Positions 52,128-61,661 of a DNA stretch of 64,000 nt are shown here, in pieces. How positions within the stretch are numbered: position 1 is the first letter of the stretch; the number at the start of each line of letters is the position of its first letter. The position numbers and the translations under genes were made by a program. The stretch comes from Odiellus spinosus (lineage: Eukaryota; Arthropoda; Arachnida; Opiliones; Phalangiidae): positions 4,777,200 to 4,841,199 of the forward strand of contig OY987232.1 of the NCBI GenBank assembly GCA_963920705.1. The letters run 5' to 3'. Below the pieces are notes generated by a model, which was not told where the DNA came from, made no database searches, and saw nothing but the letters and a program-made list of their open reading frames with translations.

Positions 52128-52558
52128 GATTGGCTATTTATAAAGGGTGGACATTTAATTTTTTCTTCAACGATAGTTTTTTCAGGGGCACCGTTTATTA
52201 TTGTATTTACTATACGTCCCCTTTCATCTTTACCGCTTGGATTCGAGTTATATTTCGCGAAAGGAATGCTGCCACATTCGTCAAAACCAGTTTGAAGCGG
52301 TTGAAATGGTACGAGAGGGATGTTCGTAGTCAAATTTCGTTTAGTAACAAAATCGCAATTTGGACTATATTTTTCGTGCTCTTTAAAGGGAATGTCTAAA
52401 CATTCCCAGCGATATAAAATAAGCCCGCATTGAAAGCATTGACAAGCTTGAATTTTCGAGTCTAATAAAAAAAATCCAGCTTTGGCTAAGCCTTCAATGG
52501 GAACGCAACCTTTCCAACGCCCTTTAAAACTTTCTAGGCGGGTCAATTCGTGATTCAT
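52085..52558 (-). CDS. Single-BIR IAP-like protein, 157 aa
   Basis: Residues 7-70 form a BIR domain: RLESFKGRW at the start, LAKAGFFLL, then zinc ligands C41, C44, H61 and C68 with the canonical C-x2-C-x16-H-x6-C spacing, and W51. There is no RING finger; the C-terminal 85 residues are unassigned, with a few cysteines. BIR proteins bind caspases or pro-apoptotic peptides; insect viruses use IAPs to block apoptosis. Its ATG overlaps the end of the polymerase gene by 35 bases. Whether it inhibits caspases cannot be told from sequence; a cell-division (survivin-like) role is the alternative. Confidence 0.85.
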   Translation of the reverse strand: MNHELTRLESFKGRWKGCVPIEGLAKAGFFLLDSKIQACQCFQCGLILYRWECLDIPFKEHEKYSPNCDFVTKRNLTTNIPLVPFQPLQTGFDECGSIPFAKYNSNPSGKDERGRIVNTIINGAPEKTIVEEKIKCPPFINSQSCPRMETGTCIFLK

Positions 52559-55500
52559 TTTTTTCGCTTCCGTCCGCTTTGTAGCCGAAAGGCAAAGTGT
52601 CGAGATTATTTAAAATATATCGTTTATCATTTGTGCGTCTAAACTTTTTGGTCGGTTTGGTCGACTCTAGGGCCATCTGTATTTTATGTCTTTTTACGTT
52701 AAAGGGAATTTGGAGCGTTAATTCTTTTTGAGAATCCATGATTAATTCTTCGAAATTTTCTAGGCCAATAGCTTCGACATTTTCACGATTTAAAGTGATG
52801 CCTTTACATTTTTGTACAATTTTTTGAGATTCTTTTAATTTATAGACGTAACTTTTTGGTCCCGTCGCCATAAATAAATCTATCGAATTGCCCTTTAATT
52901 CGTCGGCCCACGAGCCTACCGCAGTGCCAATAGAAGGTTCCCACGCCCCGGGGGTAGCTATATAAAGGCACGAGTCTGTATCTGCGTACGCGCAAGCCCT
53001 GTCCAATTTAAACAAAGTTTCATTTAATCTAATACGCCCATAAGCGGAAACGAAACTAGCTACAATAGCATTACCGTAATTATACGAAGGCGCGTAATCG
53101 CTTTCGCTTTTGAGACTCAACATCGCAATTTCGTCAGTTACGGGTCGCAAATCGGCTATTTCCACGCTCGGGTCTCCTAAATATTTAATTAATTCTGCAT
53201 ATTTATTAATTAGTATTGTTTTATTATGTTTCGTATTCAACCCTACCCTCCCCCACAACGCATTAATATTTAATTTCCCGACATGACGCAATCCAGGGTT
53301 ATCAGTAATGTCAAAAATATTTAAATTTAATTTTTCGCTTTGATTAATTTTTTCGACAAAATTTTTTTTTTTTTTTTCTGTGACAGCATCACTTGGAAAT
53401 CCCGAATTCGCTATTTTAAGGCCAATAAAGTCCGTCATGTACTGACTAAAGAAATTTTCTTGTTTGTGATAGTGATAAACTTCGTAAATATCTAAGATTT
53501 TGTAATTAGCATACTTTACGGCCCAGTAGAGCTCGTTGCTAACCCAAACGCCTTCTAAGGCTCTATCGTTCTCTCCGTGATTACAAACGTTTAACTGAAA
53601 TTTAGCACACATTTTACATAGCGGGTAATATAATTTTCCATGCACTCGAACGGGTAAAACGGGAATATAAAGATTTTGGGGGGGCAGTACGCGCGCGTGA
53701 ATAACCCCAAAGTACGCATCTGCTTCGTAATTAAAGTTAGAGGTAATAATACTAGGGTGTAATCCCGGAAAAACCTTATCGCGACAGATATGGGGGTAAA
53801 GCGAAATTATGTCTAAATATTTTATAGTTTGATGTGTTTGGGGAACGCTTTTTAATTTGAAAACGCTACAGCGGCCACCGTATAAAGCGCTACGTCCATT
53901 AATACGGGGGCGTAATGTTAAACTTTTGCAAAAAGCTTTGGCTTCGGCATTTTCCTTCAAAAAGCGATAAAATTGACATTCTTTTACTGTAATATATTTA
54001 TGGTTTGGAAGAGTTTCTCGAATAAAAATATCTCTATCCAAAGTGCGTTCGTGAAGATGCTTATTGGTTGTTTTTAATAGCGAATTATAAGAATTTAAAG
54101 CCAAACAAAGCTCGCAACCGTGATAAAAACAGCCATCAAAATTAATAGCTAACGGTGGGTCGTTAGAGTAGCCGTCTAATCGGTATGGGCCAACTTGTTT
54201 TTCCCCTCCGTACAAAGCTGTTTGAAGTTTTACGCCTTCTTGTTTTTCAAACCAAGCTAAATATTTTAAACTAATTTGAGAATAGGCAAATTGATTGTTA
54301 TACCCATTGGGAGGGACAATACCCATTGTGTATGGTTGAAGATAATTGTTTAGAAAAATTGTAGTTAGACACCCGGCAATCGTGACGTTAGGAAAACTAA
54401 AAATGTCAAAATTCGTAATTTTTAAATAAATGTCTCGAAAAATTACCATTCCTTCCCGTAACAATTTTACATCCTGGCTACAGTATTTTAAAACTTCTTC
54501 GTGAATGTCATACTTTTCCTTTTCTCGACTTTCGTACCATTTTTCAAAATTTAAGAAATCTTGATCTTTCATTTTTTCCGGGCTAAAATAATGTTTTGGT
54601 GGCAGTGCCCCTTTGTAATCTAAAGTCGAGTTATTGTAAAAAGAGTAAGGAAAATATCCTTTCACTACGTCATCATCAAGCCCAAACATTTGCGTAAAAT
54701 TTCTTAAAGGGGCTGCGACGTAAGAATAACTGTCAATAAATCTTAACTGTAAATTTTTTAAAGAGATAAGTAAAATTTTGGAACCGTCATAAATAAGAAA
54801 GGGCAATAAATTTCGCTCAATTAACTTTCTTATAATGAAGTACAGGTCGAAACCTTGTGCATAGTGACCTAATATAGAAAATCCATGGAAGCGCGCCTTT
54901 CTAGTTTTACGTTTTCTAATTTTTTGAGAACCAACAGTTACTTCCGTTGATAGAATATAATCTAAAAACTTGTCGATGCAATCTTTTCCATAAAAAATCA
55001 TTTTTTCGTAACTACCATTTTCTAATTCAGCTTCACTAATTAATAAAATGGGAACAAAAATATCGTTTTCTAAAATAGTTTCAGTATCAAAAAAAATTAA
55101 TCGACTTTTTTCACGTGGGCTGCAAAGGGGCATGACGTAATGCAATTGTTCGGGATGTTTAATTAGACAACGCTGACAACGGGGTAAACAATCGTGATTT
55201 TCACCTAGTAAATGTCCACATTTTAAGCACCTCTTTTTTGATTCGCATGTTCCGTTAGAAATATGCGCTTCAAAACAAGCCCCTCGAGCAAAGTAGCGAA
55301 AACATTCCGTGCACCGTTCTAAATTATTCATAGTATGATAAGCGGGGGACTGACAACGAAAACAAATATATTCAGTTGTGTTCGGACATCTATGTTTCCT
55401 TTTTTGATAATCTGTATGAAACGTTTTTAAACAAGGATTACACGAACTTCTACCTCCCATTATTGAATGAAGAGTTTTTGCGACATGAATGTGAGAGCCT

Positions 55501-56372
55501 ACCTTTAATAGATAAATATAACGAGGAGCGTCGGGACCTTCGTAAAAAATACTATATTGATCTAAAGCGTCTATTATAACAATTCGATAAAGGGGAAGTA
55601 AAAAATTTTGCATTTTGTTAATACTAATCATATTTACGGCGCCTTCATCTAGACCCGCTTTTTCGTGTAACTCTTTGGCCATTTTTAATTGTATTTTTTT
55701 CCCGTATTTAATTTTTTGAAATTCTTTTTGATCAAATAATTCGAGCTGTTTAATTTCAGTGAAATAAAATCGATCCGCGAGTAATTGACCTAATACAATG
55801 CCTCGTCCGAAACAAAAATTATCCGTGTCATTGTCAATAAAAATAAAATTGGAATTTTTTTGGAGCCAGTCGTTTAAGTTAGCTAAAGTTCTGTTTTTAA
55901 CCGAACGTTGATAACCACCAATATTTTGAGGCAAGTCTATGAAAATTAAATCAAATTTCCAGTTATCACTTTCTACAATCAAGTCTTTCGAATTTGATTG
56001 TATTACCCGACTTAACGTTCGAATAATACGCTTGGGGGTGAGTTTGTCTATTTTAATTAAATTTATATTAACTGGCGTATTTAAACTTTCGGAATTTAAA
56101 CTGAAACGCAAATGAGTAAAGTTTTCGCGATCCAATAATATTTCACGAATTATTTCTGCTAAAATTCTTTTAAAGACTTTATAAAAGTCTTTAACGGGAA
56201 TTTTAGTTAAATCATGAAATTGAATTCGGACATCTATTTCTTTTGTCTTCCATTTATACGAACGTTTATTTAAGCGGCGTTGAATGTGATAGAAACGTTT
56301 AAGATTAGGGAAAGAAGGTGACTCCGAATCACTAGCGGTAGAAGATGAAGAGGTTGTTGAGTAGTCAGCCAT
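52524..56372 (-). CDS. Protein-primed family B DNA polymerase, 1282 aa
   Basis: A complete Polinton PolB. A Cys/His-rich region (about residues 310-410, several CxxC pairs such as CNPC, CFRC, CTEC and CLKC) precedes the exonuclease motifs: FFDTET (about 427), HYAQGFDLYF (about 508) and YCSQDVKLL (about 632). Polymerase motifs follow: A LDIISLYPHI (about 855), B KLNINALWGRVG (about 1040) and C YADTDSC (about 1131). All catalytic acids are present. It copies the linear genome from terminal-protein primers. A Ser-rich N-terminus follows the ATG at 56372. The 3' end overlaps the BIR gene. Confidence 0.97.
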   Translation of the reverse strand: MADYSTTSSSSTASDSESPSFPNLKRFYHIQRRLNKRSYKWKTKEIDVRIQFHDLTKIPVKDFYKVFKRILAEIIREILLDRENFTHLRFSLNSESLNTPVNINLIKIDKLTPKRIIRTLSRVIQSNSKDLIVESDNWKFDLIFIDLPQNIGGYQRSVKNRTLANLNDWLQKNSNFIFIDNDTDNFCFGRGIVLGQLLADRFYFTEIKQLELFDQKEFQKIKYGKKIQLKMAKELHEKAGLDEGAVNMISINKMQNFLLPLYRIVIIDALDQYSIFYEGPDAPRYIYLLKVGSHIHVAKTLHSIMGGRSSCNPCLKTFHTDYQKRKHRCPNTTEYICFRCQSPAYHTMNNLERCTECFRYFARGACFEAHISNGTCESKKRCLKCGHLLGENHDCLPRCQRCLIKHPEQLHYVMPLCSPREKSRLIFFDTETILENDIFVPILLISEAELENGSYEKMIFYGKDCIDKFLDYILSTEVTVGSQKIRKRKTRKARFHGFSILGHYAQGFDLYFIIRKLIERNLLPFLIYDGSKILLISLKNLQLRFIDSYSYVAAPLRNFTQMFGLDDDVVKGYFPYSFYNNSTLDYKGALPPKHYFSPEKMKDQDFLNFEKWYESREKEKYDIHEEVLKYCSQDVKLLREGMVIFRDIYLKITNFDIFSFPNVTIAGCLTTIFLNNYLQPYTMGIVPPNGYNNQFAYSQISLKYLAWFEKQEGVKLQTALYGGEKQVGPYRLDGYSNDPPLAINFDGCFYHGCELCLALNSYNSLLKTTNKHLHERTLDRDIFIRETLPNHKYITVKECQFYRFLKENAEAKAFCKSLTLRPRINGRSALYGGRCSVFKLKSVPQTHQTIKYLDIISLYPHICRDKVFPGLHPSIITSNFNYEADAYFGVIHARVLPPQNLYIPVLPVRVHGKLYYPLCKMCAKFQLNVCNHGENDRALEGVWVSNELYWAVKYANYKILDIYEVYHYHKQENFFSQYMTDFIGLKIANSGFPSDAVTEKKKKNFVEKINQSEKLNLNIFDITDNPGLRHVGKLNINALWGRVGLNTKHNKTILINKYAELIKYLGDPSVEIADLRPVTDEIAMLSLKSESDYAPSYNYGNAIVASFVSAYGRIRLNETLFKLDRACAYADTDSCLYIATPGAWEPSIGTAVGSWADELKGNSIDLFMATGPKSYVYKLKESQKIVQKCKGITLNRENVEAIGLENFEELIMDSQKELTLQIPFNVKRHKIQMALESTKPTKKFRRTNDKRYILNNLDTLPFGYKADGSEKNESRIDPPRKF

Positions 56373-56447
56373 TTTTTATACGGAATTATTTTTTAAAATA
56401 TTTCTAATTAAAGACACAAAGTTTTAATTCGAGGGTTATTTTATATG

Positions 56448-57065
56448 TCAAAAATATTTACTTGTTACCTTCTTTGGAGCAATAATTTGAGTTTCTTTAC
56501 TGTTTTGAATTCGTTCGCAACATTTGTAAAAGGCATTGACCAATTTTACACCATCTCGGTCCGATTCATCACTGACACTACAAAATTAATAATTGTAAAT
56601 TAAACTCAAATTTTACGCATTTAAAATTATTTAAAAATCTTACATGTATTTTAATTTTTTGTGATCCGCTTTCCAGAGTTCGTCGACGGGACTGTTTCCA
56701 ATGTCATCCATTTTATACAAGTTCATTTCCATATAAAATAGTCCATTCGTACGGGGTCTCGTTTTTGATTCGTAGTAATTACCGTTGACTCTCAACCGCA
56801 CGCTACTTTCTAATCCAAGTGTTGAAACAGTAGAACTTTCTTTTACTTTTTCCAGAAAAACATTATCATCGGGTGCTATTAATTTTTCGAATGTTAAAAA
56901 CGAAGTTATTTTTCGTTTTGAGCTATTCAATTTATGAGAGGGACTGGGCCGATTGATGTCTGGCAATTCGTTTAAATCAGATTCTGCTTCTTCGATCGTA
57001 ATGTCAGGAGACGGTAAAGGGCTGGACAAGTCCAATATATCTTGTGATTCGAGTAATTGACTCAT
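56448..57065 (-). CDS. Spliced gene of unknown function upstream of PolB, 183 aa
   Basis: Exon 1, 57065-56644, ends in phase 2 at a GTAAGA donor. Exon 2, 56577-56448, begins after TTTTGTAG and continues VSDESDRDGVKLVNAFYKCCERIQ to a stop, clearly protein-like. The N-terminal 50 residues are acidic and low-complexity, with SPLPSPDITIEE. The middle contains FLTFEKLIAPDDNVFLEKV and SSVRLRVNGNYYESK. I do not recognise the family. It is divergent from the plus-strand gene at 57437, so the 370-bp AT-rich gap probably holds both promoters. Confidence 0.6.
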
Positions 57066-57436
57066 ATTCTATTTTTTTATCAGACCCTAGTCGACCCTAA
57101 ACTACCAAAAACTGAAAGTAAACTTTTATACGTTATGATCTATCTTTATATAGACGAAAATTTCAAAAATAAATAAAAAAAATAGATATTTTTTGTTTTT
57201 TTCAAAAATTATAATTTAATATTTTTAAGTCACGTACAAAGATAATTAGTTTTTTTTTTTTAAAATATGTATCAAAAACCCTTTTATGGCACAACGCCTA
57301 TTTATAAAAATATTTTAATCTAGGATAATTATCCCCTCTAGTTAAATTTTTACATAGATATAACCCATTTATTTCCATATATAAAGCTAAAAAATATTAA
57401 CATTTTTAAAGTCTTAGTAACATAAGAAGTTTTAAA
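57066..57436. promoter_or_regulatory. AT-rich divergent intergenic region
   Basis: It lies between two divergent genes. Very AT-rich, with TATATAAAG-type sequence near 57378 on the plus side and TATATAAAGA near 57155 on the minus side, at plausible TATA positions. No further motif assigned. Confidence 0.4.
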
Positions 57437-58125
57437 ATGGCTTGTTTAAGTACAAATTGCGATATTAAAAATGCTGAGCCTTTTTATGAAATTTTGTCAT
57501 TAACCACGCTGAGTTTTCACATTTGTGATAAAAATAGTCTTTTTAACAAAATACCAGTAGAAAAGCGCAATCACTTTGTTAATGTAATAAGTAAACGCGT
57601 TTTTGACGAGTGTTATGAATTTTTAAAAGACTTTAACTATTATTTACACGAAAAACATGGAATTTTCTGTTTCAATCGGTATAATCGTGATTTAGAAATC
57701 CTTCCTCCCTTTTGTCCTTTTGAGGTGCACATTCTTCATCCTGTCTGTCCCTTTTTTAATTTTCGCTGTTCTACATTTCAAATTCACACCAGTCATTATA
57801 TACGTAAATGGACTTACTATAAAGCGGCCATTTTTGTTACCATGTACGTTATTTAATAAATGCCACCTTGGTATCCAAAAAATAACGATATCCTTATTTA
57901 GATATCGGGACATCAACATTTATTACGAAAATTTTACGCTGGAAATGAAAAAAGTGAGAAGAAGAAAAATTAACTATCTGAGTCGACAAGTACGTATTTT
58001 TTTTTTAACCTTTATTTATTTCAAATTTTAATGTTATCATCTTTTAGATGAAAAAAATTAAAAAAATATATTTAATGTTGGAGCCAAATATGGATGAATT
58101 ATTAATGTCTATAATGTATACATGA
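57437..58125 (+). CDS. MACL family protein 1, three exons, 190 aa
   Basis: Exons 57437-57843, 57902-57989 and 58048-58125, with GT-AG introns of 58 bp each (donors GTACGT and GTACGT) and consistent phases. It shares with the gene at 59629-60429 the start MACL, a hydrophobic LTTLSFHI/LQCLALAE segment, VFDECYEFL/VFNECHQLL, then PFC and HP/CPY motifs, KAAIFV/KIVIFAL at the end of exon 1, and a second exon opening YRD/YRE in the same splice phase. The shared intron position shows a duplicated spliced gene. No known domain recognised. The last exon is short and Met/Lys-rich. Confidence 0.65.
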
Positions 58126-58560
58126 AAAAAAATAAAACTATATACTTTTCTTTAAAACCAAATATGAATTTTTCTTGTCATTTTATAATTTGATAATTTT
58201 TGTTTGTGAAACTATTTCTTTACCATAAATATATTCTTTCAAAAATATTATTTTTTAAAATGATAATTGTATCAATTAAATGTAATTATAATGAATATTT
58301 TTATAATCTATATATTTTATCTATATAACTAGATAATTTATCTTAATTATTATAATTCCTACGTGTATAATTTTAATATTTTGATATTCGAATAAAAAAT
58401 TTAAAACTGGATGACATTGAAAATGACATTCTATATTTTTCACGTTATTAATATACATACGTAGATAATTACTTTTTTACATTTAACCTCAAAATATATA
58501 AATACGCAAAAATTAGGTTCATTTTTTTCACTTTTGAATCTTGTTATCAAACCTCCAAGT
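58126..58560. other. No gene seen; AT-rich leader of the dUTPase gene
   Basis: Strongly AT-rich with no open frame of note. TATATAAATA at about 58495-58505 is a possible TATA element for the dUTPase gene. Confidence 0.45.
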
Positions 58561-59153
58561 ATGTCTAGTAAAAATATCGCCGTGGTGCAGCCATTTTACC
58601 CTGTTCTAAAATATTTAAAATTGAGTCCAGCCGCTTTTGTACCAACTAGAGCTACAAATTGGTCGGCAGGTTTAGATTTTTACTCGCTGTACGACACAGT
58701 AATTCCCATCAATGGACTTGTCAAAGTTCATACGGGGATTGCACTTGAACTACCCCCTTACACCGTGGGGACGTTGCTAGGAAGATCGTGTAAGTTTTTT
58801 ACGATATAAAACTTAAAACTAACTTATCAAATAATAGTTAAAATTTCTATTTTAGCGAAGCTTTTAGAGGGTATTTTTGTCTACCCGGGTATTATCGACT
58901 CCGACTTTCGTGGCGAGTTACAAATCATGCTGAGAACCAACTTAGAGACGGAATATACTATTAAAGCCGGTGACAAAATTGCCCAATTAGTCATTACCCC
59001 AATATTAATCCCAGTTCTCTGCGAAGCCACGGTATGTTTTTTTTTTAAAATATTAAACCTTAATTTTTACTAAAAAAAAAACTATTTTTTTAAATTTGTT
59101 AGGAGTTAAGTACAACAGTCAGAGGTATTGGTGGTTTCGGCTCTAGTAATTGA
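58561..59153 (+). CDS. dUTPase (trimeric type), three exons, 151 aa
   Basis: Exons 58561-58789, 58856-59031 and 59103-59153, with 66- and 71-bp GT-AG introns (donors GTAAGT and GTATGT). All five dUTPase motifs are present: AGLDFYS, GRSS (completed by the first splice junction), GIIDSDFRGEL, AGDKIAQLVI and RGIGGFGSS. It hydrolyses dUTP to dUMP, keeping uracil out of newly made DNA and supplying dUMP. ATG at 58561 chosen; an upstream TTG gives no motif gain. Length is normal for the family. Two introns suggest capture from a host gene or retained splicing in the element. Confidence 0.92.
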
Positions 59154-59628
59154 TGTATATTAACTGTGAAAAAAATTATTAAATCTGATTTTACCTTGAA
59201 TTTCTTGTTGCGTTATAAATTGATGACTTTTTTTCTTTTTAGCCATTTAAATTCAGTATAAACTTCTTCATTTCCTTGGTCAAATCTTTTTTTCGTATGC
59301 CGTGATATATAATAATAAATAATAATTGATAATAATTAAATATAAAATAACGAACAAAAATACATTTACATACCTGAAAAATAAAATATAAAAATGGCGT
59401 CCTACTCTTCGTATCTTTTTTAAGAAATGTAGTCTTCTAAGACTTCTTTTTTACTGACGTCAAAGAACATGTGAGCCTCTTAAACCTTTTTTCATTGGTG
59501 AACTCTTATTTCTTATTAAAGAGATAAGAACACAAATTTTTTAATTCAAAATGTATTTTTATTTTCGAGATATTTTTTTAAATTAAAATCAATTTTTATT
59601 TTTTAAACTCAAAATCTATTTTTTATTT

Positions 59629-60429
59629 TTAAGATAAATCTTCTTCATCACTATAAAAGTTATCTGAATCGCATTTTTTATAGTTAAAAGTATAATCTTT
59701 TAGCCATTTTTTTAGTTCTTTGGATTGACAATAATATTTACGGATCTTTAAAAAAAAAAAAAAATATTAATATTTTATTTATTAAAATTGTATTTTTTAC
59801 TACATACCTTTTCTTCTAATCTTAATACTTTAACGTCATAATCCGCAATTGAACTATATTGGCCGTCAAAGAATTCGCGGTATCTAATATAAGATATTTT
59901 TTTAGTTCATTTTTTATTTGTATAAAAAAAAGACTTACTTGAGAGCAAAAATAACAATTTTGTACGAGATGAATTGATGGAACATTTCTTTGTCGTGGAA
60001 CTCCCAGCCCATAAAAGTTAATGATTTATACGGACAATGAAGGTTCGTATAATGATAAGGATAGGGACATACTGTTACAGCTTTATCCCCAAAAGTTTTA
60101 ATGTCGCAACCCGATAAAACGGCTTGGGGATGAAACAAATAATTGTCAAATTCCCACACATTTAATTTGCAAAATTCGGGTGTTATAAAATGCGAAAAAG
60201 GACGAGACAATAATAACTGGTGACACTCATTAAAGACTGGTTCTGATAACTTGACTAATAGATTTGTTTTTGTTTCGAATATTTCTGGATGATGATCGTC
60301 TGTGTTGTTACTTGTTTGTAGAGTATAACGAGATTCAACCTCCGCCAATGCTAAACATTGAAGAGATAACACTCCTTCCAATCTATGTGCTTGCGCACCT
60401 GGAGCGGATGATTCGGTTAAACAAGCCAT
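59629..60429 (-). CDS. MACL family protein 2, three exons, 227 aa
   Basis: Exons 60429-59939, 59883-59808 and 59745-59629, donors GTAAGT and GTATGT, acceptors ATATTAG and TTTAAAG. Exon 2 reads YREFFDGQYSSIADYDVKVL and exon 3 continues YYCQSKELKKWLKDY to an acidic tail SDEEDLS. Compared with MACL 1, the first intron has the same phase and position after a VIFAL/AIFV segment. Longer in exon 1 by an insertion rich in His/Thr. Function unknown. It faces the dUTPase gene tail-to-tail and is the last gene before the right terminal repeat. Confidence 0.65.
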
Positions 60430-60699
60430 AATGACTATAAATTTAATTTTGTTGAGAAGCCTTTTTAAAGTAATTTAAATGAGGTTAGTAGGTAAAAGTA
60501 ATACTTATATTTAAATAAGATTATGAGGTAAAAGTAACAATTTTATTTAAATAAAATTGTAACAATTTTGATTTTCCCCCGTGGCACAACAGCTTTAAAA
60601 AGTAACCTAGTTTTTGATTATGACGAGAGTAAAAGTAAAGGAGAAAGAGTTGCTACGCATACAAGAAAGATGTTTGAGACTCCCGCGTACCAAATAATG

Positions 60700-60849
60700 C
60701 CTCCGGCGCGAGTGGAAATTTTGAAAAAAAAAATTTTTACAAGTTGGTGATGTCAAAAACAGGTTCTCCCAAACCTGGGGAGGGGCTCTAGCAGGCTGGG
60801 GCTGGAAAGGGGGATGAATTTTTGCTTAACGGGTGCGTACTTTACTACT
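60700..60849 (-). repeat. Polinton terminal inverted repeat, right
   Basis: Reverse complement of 40109-40258 with one mismatch, ending ...TACTTTACTACT at 60849. The chance frame 60568-60750 runs into it and is not considered a gene. Confidence 0.95.
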
Positions 60850-60855
60850 GGTTTG
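60850..60855 (+). repeat. Polinton target duplication, right
   Basis: GGTTTG, identical to 40103-40108. Confidence 0.93.
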
Positions 60856-61046
60856 CGTCGTCTGCTAAGTTAGAAAAGAAGGTGACTTTATACGGGCTTT
60901 AAAAAACACATTTCCCTTTATCATATACCCATTCCAATAAACCGGCGAGTATTTTTAACGATCCGTTCAATTGCGAGTTGTGGAAATTCGGGTTCAATTA
61001 AGAAAACATAAAGTGGACTCGCGTTATACTGAAAAATAACAATTCA

Positions 61047-61552
61047 ATACACGTTTTCCCTGAAAAATAATTAAGCGAAATTTAATGTTAAGCGTCAATG
61101 GGAGAAAATCGTCTGTTATGTTTTTTCTTAAATATTTCAGAGTGAATAAAATCAGTTGTTTTGAAATTTGAAACTCTAAATCGTGCCAGATTGTGATTAT
61201 ATTTAAATTTCGTTTTAAAAGAAAATCTAATTGTATTTAAATTTCATGTTTTAAAAGAAAATTTAATTGTATTTAAATTTAATGTTTTAAAAGAAAATTT
61301 AATCGTATTTAAATTTAATGTTTTAAAAGAAAATTAAATATCTGTCACTTCAGACATTCAAGGCCATAACATTTCCTTCTGGGTCTTTGTTCGCAAAGAC
61401 ATTTTTGATATAATATCTGTCACTTCAGACATTCAAGGCCATAACATGTCCTTCTGGGTCTTTGTTCGCAAAGACATTTTTGATATATTAAGTTTGATTC
61501 GTTTGAATACAATTTATTGGTAAGGAAGTAATTTTAACTTTTATTATTTGAT
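61047..61552. repeat. Right arm of the inverted repeat surrounding the Polinton
   Basis: Reverse complement of 38881-39348. This arm also has a direct duplication of about 75 bp (ATATCTGTCACTTCAGACATTC at 61338 and 61414). The GC content and AT-rich sub-repeats match the left arm. Confidence 0.8.
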
Positions 61553-61661
61553 ATAATAAATTATGGGTCCTCTTTTCAGCTACGTCATAATTATCAACCA
61601 AAGAATTTACATTATTTTTCCACGGGAAAGAAACTTGGTAACGCCCCTTTTTATAACTAAT

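Larger units (their letters stand above)
40109..60849. mobile_element. Complete Polinton/Maverick (adintovirus-like) element
   Basis: A 20.7-kb element with 150-bp terminal inverted repeats (one mismatch), 6-bp target duplication and all core genes intact: protein-primed DNA polymerase B, integrase, adenain-type protease, packaging ATPase, major capsid and penton-like proteins. Plus-strand genes fill 40.5-49.8 kb, minus-strand genes 49.9-57.1 kb, and the right end has genes on both strands. Several genes are spliced. Near-identical termini and undamaged frames point to recent insertion. Capsid, protease and ATPase genes make virion formation plausible. Confidence 0.95.

Noticed and set aside
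60568..60750. 60-aa frame at the right Polinton end
   Set aside because: It runs into the terminal inverted repeat, has no ATG-proximal context and no similarity to other genes.
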